Shown here one piece after another: positions 51,806 through 59,888 of a DNA stretch of 64,000 bases (the first letter of the stretch is position 1; each line of letters begins with the position of its first letter). This stretch comes from an uncultured Clostridia bacterium (GTDB lineage Bacteria > Bacillota > Clostridia > Oscillospirales > Ruminococcaceae). The stretch lies in contig CANQWD010000011.1 of NCBI GenBank assembly GCA_947627465.1, positions 21,538 to 85,537 of the forward strand, written 5' to 3'. The notes below the pieces were generated by a model. It ran no database searches. It was not told the DNA's origin and saw only the letters and a list, made by a program, of their open reading frames with translations. The translations under genes were made by a program, and so were the position numbers.

Positions 51806-52507
51806 TTACTTGCCTTTCAATATATAGTAGACAAAGCTGTATTCCTCGCTGTGCAGGTCGAACATATAGATTTCCTTGTTTATCTCGCCAATGCCCGAAG
51901 CCTGTTCGCCGTCGTCTGCGCCCTCAATTTTTTTAACCAGAACGCTCATCGGCTCGTAGAAGTTTTCCCGCCAGTCGGACTTCGGCGCGATGTAAAAATC
52001 CTCTATCGAGAATTTCTGTTCCTTTGCATCACGCAGAACCTCGTCGAGCGCGATCGGTCTGCCGAAACGGTGAGTGACGTAGCTTTTTGTATCGGGCGAC
52101 GGGTCGATAAGCCAGCACAGCGTTCTGAAAACCGCCGTGCCGCCGTGCGCCAAGCTCTCGTGTATCTGCTCCAATCGGCGCATAACGCCGTCAGGCTCGG
52201 TAAGCCCGTTGTACCAGATGAAATCCCAGCCGCCGTCCCTTTTGGCAAACTCATACGCGCCGACTTGCCGCGAATTTAAGCCCGCGTTTTCGGCGGCTTC
52301 GGCTCTTTGCTCCTCGCCGAACGTCGCCAGAACCTCCGCGCCAGTTTGCTCCGCGATAAGCTGCGGCGTGAAGATATCGTCGCCCAAAAACAGCGCATTC
52401 CGCGGCTTCATGCTCCCGCACATTTGCAGAACGCGTTTTGCCGTGTTCTCGCTTCCCGCGGTGGAACGTTCCATTTGCCCGATAATTACATTAAGGAAAC
52501 CGCTCAA
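51806..52507 (-). CDS. Methyltransferase-like protein
   Basis: 233 residues. A Rossmann-like pattern (KPRNALFLGDDI, then VGAYEF, WDFIWYN) suggests a SAM-dependent methyltransferase fold, but the usual glycine-rich loop is reduced. The N-terminus (QMERSTAGSENTAKRVLQMC) recalls other class I methyltransferases. AGAGGTG places the start at TTG 52507; GTG at 52516 overlaps the ribosome binding site. Activity unverified. Confidence 0.55.
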   Translation of the reverse strand: MSGFLNVIIGQMERSTAGSENTAKRVLQMCGSMKPRNALFLGDDIFTPQLIAEQTGAEVLATFGEEQRAEAAENAGLNSRQVGAYEFAKRDGGWDFIWYNGLTEPDGVMRRLEQIHESLAHGGTAVFRTLCWLIDPSPDTKSYVTHRFGRPIALDEVLRDAKEQKFSIEDFYIAPKSDWRENFYEPMSVLVKKIEGADDGEQASGIGEINKEIYMFDLHSEEYSFVYYILKGK

Positions 52508-52619
52508 TTTAAACACCTCTTTAAGTTTTATATCTCTATCCCGCTCGGTGTTTTTTCAAAACGATCGTTCAGCGGTATTCCTGCTTTTGTCGGAATACCG
52601 ATAAACAAACTTTTTTAAT

Positions 52620-53894
52620 TTATCTGACATAGTTGAACTCGAAATCGAATATCGAAACAAGGTCGTCGTCTTGTATTCCCTGTCTTTCAAGCTCATCGAT
52701 AATGCCGCTCGAACGCAGCACTTTCTGAAAATATTGCAGGCTCTCGTAGTCCTCCATATTCACGACGGACAAAATCGGCGCAAGCCACTCCGCGTCCACG
52801 ATATAAACGCCGTCCTGCTTTGTCACCTTGAACGAGTGCTTTTGCTCGTCCATCGCGGCAAGCTCCTCCAACGTCAGCGCCTGAGCCTCATATCGCTTAA
52901 CGGGCGGCAAAGTATCGAGCTTCGCCATAACCGCGTCGATAAGCGCGTCCGTGCCCATTGTTGTAGCCGCCGAGATTTTAAAGAACGGCAAGTCCTTTGC
53001 CTTGATAAAGCTCTCGAACTCCGCGATCTGTTCTTCCGTCGCAAGGTCGCACTTGTTCGCCGCGACTATTTGAGGACGTTCGGAAAGCTCCTCGGAGAAA
53101 TTCGCAAGCTCGTGATTTATCTTCTCGAAATCCTCTTTGGGGTCGCGCCCCTCTATCCCCGAAACGTCCACCACATGGACGATAAGTCGGCAGCGCTCAA
53201 CGTGGCGCAAAAACTCGTGTCCCAAGCCCACGCCCTCGGAAGCGCCCTCGATAAGTCCCGGGATATCCGCCATAACGAACGACTTTTCGCCGCGCTTTAC
53301 CACTCCCAAAACGGGTGTTATCGTCGTGAAGTGATAGTTGGCTATCTCGGGCTTCGCGGCGCTGACCACGCTTATCAGCGAGGATTTTCCGACGTTCGGA
53401 AATCCGACAAGTCCAACGTCCGCCAGCAGCTTCAATTCAAGAGTAACGTCGAACTTCTCCCCCGGGAAACCGGGCTTTGAAAAACGCGGTATCTGCCTTG
53501 TCGGAGTAGCGAAATGCGCGTTTCCTCTGCCGCCCTTGCCGCCGCGCGCTACCGTTACGGGTTCGTCGGAAACATCCGCCAAAATTCTTCCCGTATGCGC
53601 GTCCTTAACTATCGTCCCGCGCGGCACCTTAATAACGGTCGGTTCCATAGACTTGCCGAAACAGCGTTTCGCACCGCCCGGCTCGCCGTCGGGAGCAATA
53701 TACTTTTTCTTGTAGCGGAAGTCGATAAGCGTTGAAAGGCTGTCGTCGGGCGCGAAAACTATATCCGAGCCTTTGCCGCCGTCTCCGCCGTCGGGTCCTC
53801 CCGCGTTTACGTACTTCTCACGGTGAAACGACACTGCGCCGTTGCCGCCGTTTCCCGCCTTTATTGTGATCGACACCTTGTCGACAAACATCAT
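52620..53894 (-). CDS. obg: Obg/CgtA GTPase
   Basis: 424 residues. The glycine-rich Obg fold (~1-155, GNGGNGAVSFHREKYVNAGG) is followed by the GTPase domain with GFPNVGKSS, DIPGLIEGA, NKCD and a C-terminal OCT domain (~345-424). It acts in ribosome assembly and stringent control. AAGGAAG places the start at 53894, after an in-frame GTG at 53903. Confidence 0.95.
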   Translation of the reverse strand: MMFVDKVSITIKAGNGGNGAVSFHREKYVNAGGPDGGDGGKGSDIVFAPDDSLSTLIDFRYKKKYIAPDGEPGGAKRCFGKSMEPTVIKVPRGTIVKDAHTGRILADVSDEPVTVARGGKGGRGNAHFATPTRQIPRFSKPGFPGEKFDVTLELKLLADVGLVGFPNVGKSSLISVVSAAKPEIANYHFTTITPVLGVVKRGEKSFVMADIPGLIEGASEGVGLGHEFLRHVERCRLIVHVVDVSGIEGRDPKEDFEKINHELANFSEELSERPQIVAANKCDLATEEQIAEFESFIKAKDLPFFKISAATTMGTDALIDAVMAKLDTLPPVKRYEAQALTLEELAAMDEQKHSFKVTKQDGVYIVDAEWLAPILSVVNMEDYESLQYFQKVLRSSGIIDELERQGIQDDDLVSIFDFEFNYVR

Positions 53895-53950
53895 CGCGCC
53901 CACTTCCTTTCAAAATAATGTTCCCTCATCTGTCCGAAAAAATACGCAAA

Positions 53951-53973
53951 TAAGCCGGATACGCTCCGGCTTA
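53951..53973 (-). terminator. Hairpin between rpmA and obg
   Basis: TAAGCCGGA pairs with TCCGGCTTA around a 5-base loop; the T-rich stretch after it on the minus strand (ATTTTTTCGG) is 10 bases away. It may attenuate transcription into obg. Confidence 0.5.
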
Positions 53974-53993
53974 AATCGCTTAATTTACCAAAA

Positions 53994-54272
53994 TCAGTCG
54001 GCGTAAACGCTTACCTGCTTTCTGTCGCGTCCGAGACGCTCAAACTTCACCTTGCCGTCAACGAGCGCAAAGAGCGTATCGTCGCTGCCCTTGCCTACGT
54101 TGTTTCCGGGGTGAATGTGCGTGCCGCGCTGTCTTACGAGAATGTTTCCCGCAAGCACGAACTGTCCGTCAGCGCGCTTAACGCCGAGTCTCTTGGACTC
54201 GGAATCACGACCGTTCTTGGTCGAACCCATACCTTTTTTATGAGCGAAATATTGAATACTGATTTTAATCAT
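53994..54272 (-). CDS. rpmA: 50S ribosomal protein L27, Firmicutes type
   Basis: 92 residues. The N-terminal extension [10 protein letters not shown] precedes the mature start HKKGMGST; in Firmicutes Prp removes it after the F-A. Then comes [17 protein letters not shown] and [10 protein letters not shown]. The mature tail reaches the peptidyl transferase centre. It overlaps the end of prp by 8 bases. Confidence 0.97.
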   Translation of the reverse strand: MIKISIQYFAHKKGMGSTKNGRDSESKRLGVKRADGQFVLAGNILVRQRGTHIHPGNNVGKGSDDTLFALVDGKVKFERLGRDRKQVSVYAD

Positions 54273-54591
54273 CGGTTTTACCTCCTAAAATGATCGCAAG
54301 CTTTATGTTGCCGTAGTCCTCCGAAAGCGCTTTCAAATGCTCGTAAAACGCGGCGAGCAGTCTTACGGCGGCTCTGTTGTATTCGAAAAGCCGCAGCGTT
54401 ATGCGGTTCTCCTCGACCTTAACATCCGCCCTCGCCTTGAAATTTTCCGTCACGCAATTGCACACAAGCATCGTGCAGGAGCTTACGGCGGCGCAAACTA
54501 TATCGTTGCCCTCGGTGCCGTAGCCCGCGTGACCGCTTATCTCAAAGCCGCAAAAATCGCAGCCCTTTTCGTGGAATACTGCTTTGAGCAT
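54265..54591 (-). CDS. prp: Ribosomal-processing cysteine protease Prp
   Basis: 108 residues with the His and Cys of the Prp active site ([20 protein letters not shown]). It cleaves the N-terminal extension of L27. It lies between rplU and rpmA, its conserved place, and its last codons overlap the rpmA start. Stop of rplU and start of prp also overlap. Confidence 0.95.
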   Translation of the reverse strand: MLKAVFHEKGCDFCGFEISGHAGYGTEGNDIVCAAVSSCTMLVCNCVTENFKARADVKVEENRITLRLFEYNRAAVRLLAAFYEHLKALSEDYGNIKLAIILGGKTDD

Positions 54592-54899
54592 TACGCGTTG
54601 ATAGTCTCAATCTTAACCTGGCTGTAAGGCTGTCTGTGACCCATTTTTCTCTTAACATGCTTCTTGGGCTTGTAAGTGAAAACGGTGATCTTCTTAGCCT
54701 TGCCGTTCTTCAAAAGCGTTGCCTTTACGCTCGCTCCGCTTACATAAGGAGCGCCGACTGTTACGTTTCCGTCCTCTTTGCCTACCATAATTACTTTGTC
54801 GAATGTTACTTCGCCCTCGGCTTCAAGCTTCTCGATAAAGATGATGTCGCCCTCTTTAACCTGATACTGCTTTCCGCCCGTTTCAATAACTGCGTACAT
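54591..54899 (-). CDS. rplU: 50S ribosomal protein L21
   Basis: 102 residues: [18 protein letters not shown] at the start and [19 protein letters not shown] at the end. AGAGGT precedes ATG at 54899; a longer open frame starts upstream of the promoter and is not used. First gene of the L21-Prp-L27 unit. Confidence 0.97.
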   Translation of the reverse strand: MYAVIETGGKQYQVKEGDIIFIEKLEAEGEVTFDKVIMVGKEDGNVTVGAPYVSGASVKATLLKNGKAKKITVFTYKPKKHVKRKMGHRQPYSQVKIETINA

Positions 54900-54996
54900 A
54901 ATTTTATACCTCTTTTCGGTTCTCGCTGTGCCAAAAGGTGACGCGAAATTTGCGTTTTCGCATACTTTTCCCATACCCTGCACAAGCGGCTTTATA

Positions 54997-55025
54997 ATTA
55001 TAACACATTTTCCCCTGATTGTCAA
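54997..55025 (-). promoter_or_regulatory. Promoter and leader of rplU
   Basis: TTGACA (55020-55025) and TATAAT (54997-55002), 17 bases apart, minus strand. The ~90-base leader (54900-54990) lies where Firmicutes carry the L21 leader, a candidate for L21 autoregulation. Confidence 0.75.
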
Positions 55026-55044
55026 GTACTTTTTCGAGATTTTA

Positions 55045-55073
55045 TTGACAAGCAAGCATATTTATGTTATAAT
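55045..55073 (+). promoter_or_regulatory. Strong promoter divergent from rplU
   Basis: A perfect TTGACA (55045-55050) and TATAAT (55068-55073) with a 17-base spacer, on the plus strand. No protein gene follows. Confidence 0.8.
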
Positions 55074-55079
55074 TTGCTT

Positions 55080-55285
55080 GCCGGCTTAAACTGAGCCTTT
55101 ATAATGAGGGGATGTTGTTATTTGACAAGTAAAACACAAAAAATAAAATAAGCCGTAAGAAACCGAAAAATATCTGAAAATCGTCTGATTTTGGCTTAAC
55201 TGCGCCGAATTTTCTTGCAGGAGCGCGGAATTTCATAAAAGGAACGCCCGAAAGGTTTGTCAAAACTTTTCGGGCGATTTTTTGT
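55080..55285 (+). ncRNA. Candidate ~200-nt small RNA with its own promoter and terminator
   Basis: It begins at the expected start of the consensus promoter at 55045 and ends in a terminator (CGCCCGAAA pairing with TTTCGGGCG near 55247-55276, then six T). CTTGCCGGCTTA (from 55077) can pair with TAAGCCGTAAG (near 55150), and AAAATC/GATTTT forms a smaller hairpin. No open frame longer than about 15 codons. No known RNA family recognised. Confidence 0.45.
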
Positions 55286-55749
55286 CAATTTTTCGTGCGG
55301 CGGCTATTTTGGCGGGATTTTTTAAAAAGCGTTTTAGAGCTTTTAAATTTTGTTCAAATGGCGGTGTTATGCGTTTTAAAAAAAACGTTCTTTTTTAAAA
55401 AGTGTGTGAAATTATTCCATTTTTCCCATATTTTAGCAACCAACTCGACCAACTAAAACGAGGTTTGCAACCAACCAGTTGGTTGACACAAAAACGTAAG
55501 CCAAAGTTATTAACTGCGGTTGAAAATTTGTGCAATTTTTACACTTATTTAAATATATTTTCGAGCGGCAAAAATCCGCTCATTTTTTTGTCCCGTGTGA
55601 TACAAAAAGTGCGGTTTTCGAACATATTTTAACCAGACACGCCGATTATCATCGCCGGAATGCCCGCCGCTCGTCTGATTTCAAACAGAAAATCCCGACC
55701 GTTTTACACAATCGGGATTTCTAAAACGCGCTATAAAGCCATTTACAAG
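55286..55749. other. Non-coding left-end region of the prophage
   Basis: About 460 AT-rich bases with no gene. Short repeated motifs: G(C/T)GTTTTA-type at ~55326 and ~55369, GCGGTTTTCG/GCGGTTGAAA at ~55609 and ~55513, GTGTGA then CATATTTTA (~55403/55427 and ~55597/55623), and GCAACCAAC twice (~55436 and ~55469). Candidate transposase binding sites. Confidence 0.4.
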
Positions 55750-56523
55750 TTACTTTATGATCTCCGCCTTGCCGAGAACACGTCCCATACACACAGCACT
55801 TTCGTAATCTTTAAGCATAATCGGCTGGTAATTTTTGTCCTTGTCGGTATTGTGCGAAAGTAAGCATTTATCGCCATACTCCTTAATAAAAGCCTCACCG
55901 TCCAACACAAAAATGCCGATTTCACCGCGGGAAACGCATGGGCAGGATTCCACCAGCACGATATCGCCGCTTGAATAGTCCGGCTCCATACTGTCACCTT
56001 TGATTGGGATAGCAAAATCGGCGCGGAGAGCCTCGGGAGTTCGGACAACGGTTATCTCCTCGGCGGTGGTTTCGTCCAAAAACAAGCCTGTTCCAGCACT
56101 TGCGGGGTAGTCATAGTAGGCGATTGAGTGTGCCGTTGGAGCGTTGGACGGCTCATCGGCGGCAAGTTCAACGGGTTTTGCCGTTTTTTTCGCTTGTGCT
56201 GCCGCTCGTTCGGCGGCTAGTTCGGCAAGGGTTTCAGCACGCTCGATTACCTTGATTTTGTCTCTATCGTTTAATTTGACAAAGGTTAAAAAGAGCGATT
56301 TTTCATCTTCGTTTCCACCTAAAAATCCAGACGTTTCTCTTCCTAGCAAAACATCAACAGTACAATTTAATTCATCTGCCATTTTTATTAAAATATCAGC
56401 ACTAGGATTTCCACCTTTTTTCCAACTAGTAGTATTGCCCTTGCTTAAGCCTAGTTTTATTGCTAATGCTGTTGCAGATGTGCCATTAGCTTTACAAAGC
56501 CTATCAAAAGTTGCATAATCCAC
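55750..56523 (-). CDS. LexA-like (XRE-S24) prophage repressor
   Basis: 257 residues (start GTG at 56523, with GGGAGGTG upstream). The N-terminal HTH (~10-62, SKGNTTSWKKGGNPS) is joined by an Ala/Lys-rich linker to an S24 peptidase domain. The self-cleavage site is likely A143-G144; the catalytic residues are Ser178 (GDSM) and Lys214 (FIK). DNA damage should trigger self-cleavage and induction. It is divergent from the early operon; one of the operator copies lies inside its own coding sequence. Confidence 0.9.
   Translation of the reverse strand: MDYATFDRLCKANGTSATALAIKLGLSKGNTTSWKKGGNPSADILIKMADELNCTVDVLLGRETSGFLGGNEDEKSLFLTFVKLNDRDKIKVIERAETLAELAAERAAAQAKKTAKPVELAADEPSNAPTAHSIAYYDYPASAGTGLFLDETTAEEITVVRTPEALRADFAIPIKGDSMEPDYSSGDIVLVESCPCVSRGEIGIFVLDGEAFIKEYGDKCLLSHNTDKDKNYQPIMLKDYESAVCMGRVLGKAEIIK
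56359..56374. promoter_or_regulatory. Internal operator copy within the repressor gene
   Basis: AGTACAATTTAATTCA matches 16 bases of the operator arms at 56558 and 56589. It lies in the coding sequence for residues ~50-55 (ELNCT). Confidence 0.55.
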
Positions 56524-56557
56524 AAAAACACCTCCCACTTTTTGTGCAAAACAGAGG

Positions 56558-56611
56558 AGTACAATTTAATTCAACTTTTCTATTGGCAGTTGAATTAAAT
56601 TGTACTATAAT
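56558..56611 (+). promoter_or_regulatory. Early promoter with repressor operators
   Basis: Perfect inverted repeats of 18 bases: AGTACAATTTAATTCAAC (56558-56575) and its complement (56589-56606), 13 bases apart. The right arm exactly fills the spacer between TTGGCA (56583-56588) and TATAAT (56606-56611), so a bound repressor would block the early promoter. Confidence 0.75.
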
Positions 56612-56702
56612 ATAGATGTACCCCGTAGGGGCAACGAAAGACATAGTAATCCACCTATTATTATAGCACAAGGTGGGAGAAAAATCAAGAGGGGGTCATT
56701 TA

Positions 56703-56933
56703 TTGGACGAAAAGTATTTAGTTATCTTAACAAAAAGCAGATCTGTCGGACATGCTTTGGAAGAACGTTTTTCATTATCACATGATAAGCACTTTAAATG
56801 TGCATCATTTCTTACACGCGAAGAAAATCACCTAGCCGTTCCTCAAATGTATTGGGATAAGGGATACTATAAGGTGATTGTGACATTCGATCCGAAGTCA
56901 CGGCGCGAACAATTGGAATTGTGGTTAGCTTAA
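56703..56933 (+). CDS. Phage protein of unknown function
   Basis: 76 residues, start TTG with AGGGGG upstream. First early gene. Mixed composition with no known domain (ending REQLELWLA). The leader before it can form small hairpins (CCCCGTAGGGG and CCACCT/AGGTGG). Small early proteins in Mu-like phages are often modulators of host or transposition. Confidence 0.6.
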   Translation: MDEKYLVILTKSRSVGHALEERFSLSHDKHFKCASFLTREENHLAVPQMYWDKGYYKVIVTFDPKSRREQLELWLA

Positions 56934-56947
56934 CAAGGAGGAATTTT

Positions 56948-57205
56948 ATGAAAATTACGATTAATGGCAGTCCGAAGGAGCTTGCCGAGCTTTTAGATGC
57001 GCTCGGCGGCATGGAGAACGCGGAGGAAAATCACGAGCTGCCGCCGCTCTTGACGGAGCTTGCTAAAGATGAGAAGACCAACGATTCGACAGGGCTATTT
57101 GGAACGCAGGTACAAAAAAACACTTCGCTGGAGGACGCTGTGGATCAAAAATCAGAAGAACTTGCACGAATGGTTTTAGAATCAACGCGTATTTTTGATG
57201 ACTGA
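56948..57205 (+). CDS. Small phage protein, paralogue of the N-terminal part of the gene at 57640
   Basis: 85 residues, AAGGAGG upstream. It starts MKITINGSPKEL and continues ELLDALGG...PPLLTELAKDE. The same start and PPLLTELA phrase recur in the longer protein at 57640, so the two are paralogous over their N-termini. Function unknown. Confidence 0.65.
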   Translation: MKITINGSPKELAELLDALGGMENAEENHELPPLLTELAKDEKTNDSTGLFGTQVQKNTSLEDAVDQKSEELARMVLESTRIFDD

Positions 57206-57270
57206 ATTGCTATAAGCAATGCGTCTATTTGCAGATACAGGAAGAATTTTATAAATAAGGAGAACGGGTT

Positions 57271-57402
57271 ATGAATTTTGAAGAATTACCACTTTACGCA
57301 GACGAACTCGCTCCGGCAAAACCATACTCGCCGGAACGCGCGGAGGAGATCGCGGATCTTAACCGTGAGATCGCGAGACTGTTTGCGGAGATCAGCGATT
57401 AA
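57271..57402 (+). CDS. Small phage protein
   Basis: 43 residues, AAGGAG upstream. Acidic and helical: MNFEELPLYADELAPAKPYS followed by a Glu/Arg/Leu-rich helix. Not recognised; included for its good ribosome binding site and place in the early operon. Confidence 0.5.
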   Translation: MNFEELPLYADELAPAKPYSPERAEEIADLNREIARLFAEISD

Positions 57403-57439
57403 AAAAAGCTTTTACGCGCTTTTAAAGGGAGGTTTTAGA

Positions 57440-57643
57440 ATGAAATTCGGCGATATATTACGGCAAAAGCGCGAGGAACGCCGTATGACACAAGCCGACC
57501 TCGCGGAACATCTTGGAGTATCAAGACAAAATATCAGCAGCTATGAGACGGGGTTTAAAATACCGCCGCTCTCGGTTGTTGTCGCGGCAGCGGACGTGTT
57601 CCGCTGCTCCACCGATGAGATGATAGGGAGGAAAATATCATGA
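57440..57643 (+). CDS. Small XRE-type HTH protein
   Basis: 67 residues: one HTH domain (ILRQKREERRMTQADLAEHL, SRQNISSYETGF) and a short tail DVFRCSTDEMIG. It overlaps the next gene by 4 bases (ATGA). The same HTH occurs, extended, in the next protein. A Cro/Ner-like role in the early switch is likely. Confidence 0.7.
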   Translation: MKFGDILRQKREERRMTQADLAEHLGVSRQNISSYETGFKIPPLSVVVAAADVFRCSTDEMIGRKIS

Positions 57644-58191
57644 AAATCACAATAAATGGTAGTCCTAAGGAGCTTTTCGAGCTTGTAAAGTTGCTCGGTA
57701 GTGCGGAGAACACAGATAAAAAAGCGGATTTTCCGCCGCTTTTAACGGAACTTGCGGAAGACAGCGCTCCGTTGAAACATAAAGATAGACCTTTTTACAG
57801 TTTAAAGCCAAATTTTGAAGCCGCACTATTAAAGTTCTGCTCTGATGAAAGTCCTGCCAAAGCTATTAAGGACGCAGAACAACATATACAGCAAGTTAAG
57901 GCACAGGTGAGGTCTTTTAAAGAAGACGTTTCACAGAATAATGATGTTGAGCAAGAAGCTGAAGCATCCCAAATTCAATCCGATATTATGAATTTCGGCA
58001 AAATCCTTTTAAAGAAACGCGAAGCAAACGGTCTTTCACAAACCGTACTTGCGGAACGCCTAGGGATTTCACAGCAGAATGTTGCCAGCTACGAAACGGG
58101 CTACAAAGTACCGCCGCTCAGAGTTGTTGTCGCGGCGGCGGACGTGTTCCGCTGCTCCACCGATGAGATGATTGGGAGGGAGATTTCGTGA
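57640..58191 (+). CDS. Fusion-type protein: small phage domain plus XRE HTH
   Basis: 183 residues. The N-terminal ~45 residues match the small protein at 56948 (MKITINGSPKEL... PPLLTELA); a middle linker (~55-115) follows; the C-terminal ~67 residues match the HTH protein at 57440, including the ending VFRCSTDEMIGR. It thus looks like a duplication and fusion of two neighbouring genes. A regulatory role is likely. Confidence 0.7.
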   Translation: MKITINGSPKELFELVKLLGSAENTDKKADFPPLLTELAEDSAPLKHKDRPFYSLKPNFEAALLKFCSDESPAKAIKDAEQHIQQVKAQVRSFKEDVSQNNDVEQEAEASQIQSDIMNFGKILLKKREANGLSQTVLAERLGISQQNVASYETGYKVPPLRVVVAAADVFRCSTDEMIGREIS

Positions 58192-58355
58192 AAATAAAGG
58201 ACAAAAAGCCCATTGTAACCGCAGCTCTCGCGGCGCTGGGCGTTAAAGTGAGAGAGCTTGAGATCGCGCCCGACAACGATACCATTGGAAACGTCTACGT
58301 CAATGGCGAGTTCTTCGGGGTGTTCGATTACGTCAAGCGGACATTTGTGGAATAG
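58188..58355 (+). CDS. Small phage protein
   Basis: 55 residues, GTG start overlapping the previous stop (GTGA), with GGGAGGGAG upstream. Contains VYVNGEFFGVFDYVKRTFVE, a phrase common in small clostridial phage proteins. Function unknown. Confidence 0.6.
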   Translation: MKIKDKKPIVTAALAALGVKVRELEIAPDNDTIGNVYVNGEFFGVFDYVKRTFVE

Positions 58356-58364
58356 GAGGGCGCT

Positions 58365-58934
58365 ATGACCGATACAAAGGATTTTCCGATGGCATTAAAG
58401 GAATGGCGCCAAAAACAAGGGCTTACACAAAAGGAACTTGGTGAGCTGTTGGGGCTATCAAATTGGGCTATAAGCAATTATGAGCAAGGTCGTGAGTTTC
58501 CCTCAAAGGAAATTGCTATAAAACTCGCTTCTGTTATGTGTATTAACATAAATGACGTTCCAAGTTATCGACACCAGCCGCTCCGCTGTGACGCGCCCCT
58601 TGATGAGGAGGAGCAGAGATTTGCCGAGCAACACCACGGCTGTATATATGCCTATTTAAACAAACACAGACTGTCGGAGAGCGATTGGTATGATATAGTT
58701 GTTTTTGGATATCTTCACGCGGTAAAGATGTGGTTTGTGAGGTCAGATCTGCACAAATATTCATTTCTTACAATAGCTTACAATTATATGAGATCGGCTG
58801 TTTCAACCGAGATGAGAAAGCAAAGAAACCGTTCGGAGTACAGATTGGTGAGCCTTGACGAAGTTATCCCGGGAACAAACGGTTTAACATACGCCGATAT
58901 GCTTTGCGATCCGCGCGACTGCGTGGGAATATAA
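58365..58934 (+). CDS. XRE HTH fused to a sigma region 2-like domain
   Basis: 189 residues. An N-terminal XRE HTH (~8-62, WRQKQGLTQKELGELLGLSN, WAISNYEQGREFP) precedes a domain (~80-175) with the layout of sigma region 2: CIYAYLNKHRLSESDWYDIV, VFGYLHAVK, FLTIAYNYMRSAVSTEMRK and SLDEVI. No region 4 is present. It may redirect RNA polymerase or control early transcription. GGAGGGC is upstream. Confidence 0.65.
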   Translation: MTDTKDFPMALKEWRQKQGLTQKELGELLGLSNWAISNYEQGREFPSKEIAIKLASVMCININDVPSYRHQPLRCDAPLDEEEQRFAEQHHGCIYAYLNKHRLSESDWYDIVVFGYLHAVKMWFVRSDLHKYSFLTIAYNYMRSAVSTEMRKQRNRSEYRLVSLDEVIPGTNGLTYADMLCDPRDCVGI

Positions 58935-58997
58935 TTCACGCTAAAGGTTTTGCAGTCGATTGCAAAATCTTAAAACACGAAAAACGAGGTGAATAAT

Positions 58998-59183
58998 ATG
59001 CCACATTGTGACGGCTGTTTCGCGAACTGCGGCGGCTCTTGCGGCGCTCTGACATGGAAGCCGACCGGTAAATGCAGATTTTACAAGACCGAGGTACAGC
59101 TTGCAAAAGAACGCCGCGAAACCGAAAAGCGGCTTAAGAGGATCGGCAGAGACGATCTTATATTTAAATACTTAGTCAAATAA
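58998..59183 (+). CDS. Cys-rich small phage protein
   Basis: 61 residues (GAGGTGA precedes ATG at 58998). Five Cys in the first 26 residues (positions 4, 7, 11, 15 and 26), then a basic helix ending FKYLVK. A zinc- or cluster-binding knuckle is likely. Function unknown. Confidence 0.55.
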   Translation: MPHCDGCFANCGGSCGALTWKPTGKCRFYKTEVQLAKERRETEKRLKRIGRDDLIFKYLVK

Positions 59184-59195
59184 AGGGGTGTAAAT

Positions 59196-59600
59196 ATGGA
59201 ATTGAAAGAATCAAGTTTTTTAAGCTTTTTTATGGTGAACAGCTATACGCTTATTGCTATGGCAAACGGCTACGTTATGGGACACTCAATCACCGCTCCA
59301 AGCCCTTACGCCGTGTGGCAGATCGACGACAACGGTAAAGGCGTGTGCTGCGGTCACTATTTCGTTGACCGCGAGGAAGCCGAGTGGGATTTCTGCGCGA
59401 GGGCGTTTGAATGGTTTGAGGATAATATGTACATACATATGATCGAAGACGAGCCGCACGAACAAGATCTGCTCGGCGGTTTGCGAACCATACGAAACGA
59501 TTTGACAAAAGCGGCGCAGCTTGTCGATGAGATGTGCACGGAAATGGACAAATTGAAAGAGAGGCATCACAATGATAGCAATCAACATCAACGGGTTTGA
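59196..59600 (+). CDS. Phage protein of unknown function
   Basis: 134 residues. ATG follows GGGGTG. A compact domain with two adjacent Cys (GVCCGHYFV) and a C-terminal helix (IRNDLTKAAQLVDEM). Overlaps the next gene by 29 bases. Not recognised. Confidence 0.6.
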   Translation: MELKESSFLSFFMVNSYTLIAMANGYVMGHSITAPSPYAVWQIDDNGKGVCCGHYFVDREEAEWDFCARAFEWFEDNMYIHMIEDEPHEQDLLGGLRTIRNDLTKAAQLVDEMCTEMDKLKERHHNDSNQHQRV

Positions 59601-59886
59601 ATGGAACGTACATTTCGTACCGGAGACCCACGATGAGCTTGTCGATGAGAACGGTGAGCCGTCGCTGTACGGGGTGACGCTTCTGCGGGAATGTGAGATC
59701 TACATAGACGGCGATCTTCCGGCAGGACTGATGGAGAAAATTATCACGCACGAACTTGTTCACGCGGTCGCGTTTTCCTACGACATTAATCTGGACAACG
59801 TCAACGAGGAACAAATGTGCGACTTTATCGGCACTTTTTTCGACATTATCAAGCAAAACCGCGAAATTGTTCTGAACGCGTTATAA
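59572..59886 (+). CDS. Small zinc-peptidase-like phage protein
   Basis: 104 residues with a metallopeptidase-type motif, THELVHAVAF (HExxH), similar to ImmA/IrrE-like or phage peptidase folds. Its stop codon is two bases before the hammerhead ribozyme. May cleave a phage repressor or host factor; the target is not known. Confidence 0.65.
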   Translation: MIAININGFEWNVHFVPETHDELVDENGEPSLYGVTLLRECEIYIDGDLPAGLMEKIITHELVHAVAFSYDINLDNVNEEQMCDFIGTFFDIIKQNREIVLNAL

Positions 59887-59888
59887 TA

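Noticed and set aside
55080..55285. 6S RNA, SRP RNA or a riboswitch
   Set aside because: None of their conserved cores could be recognised, so it is listed only as an unassigned candidate.
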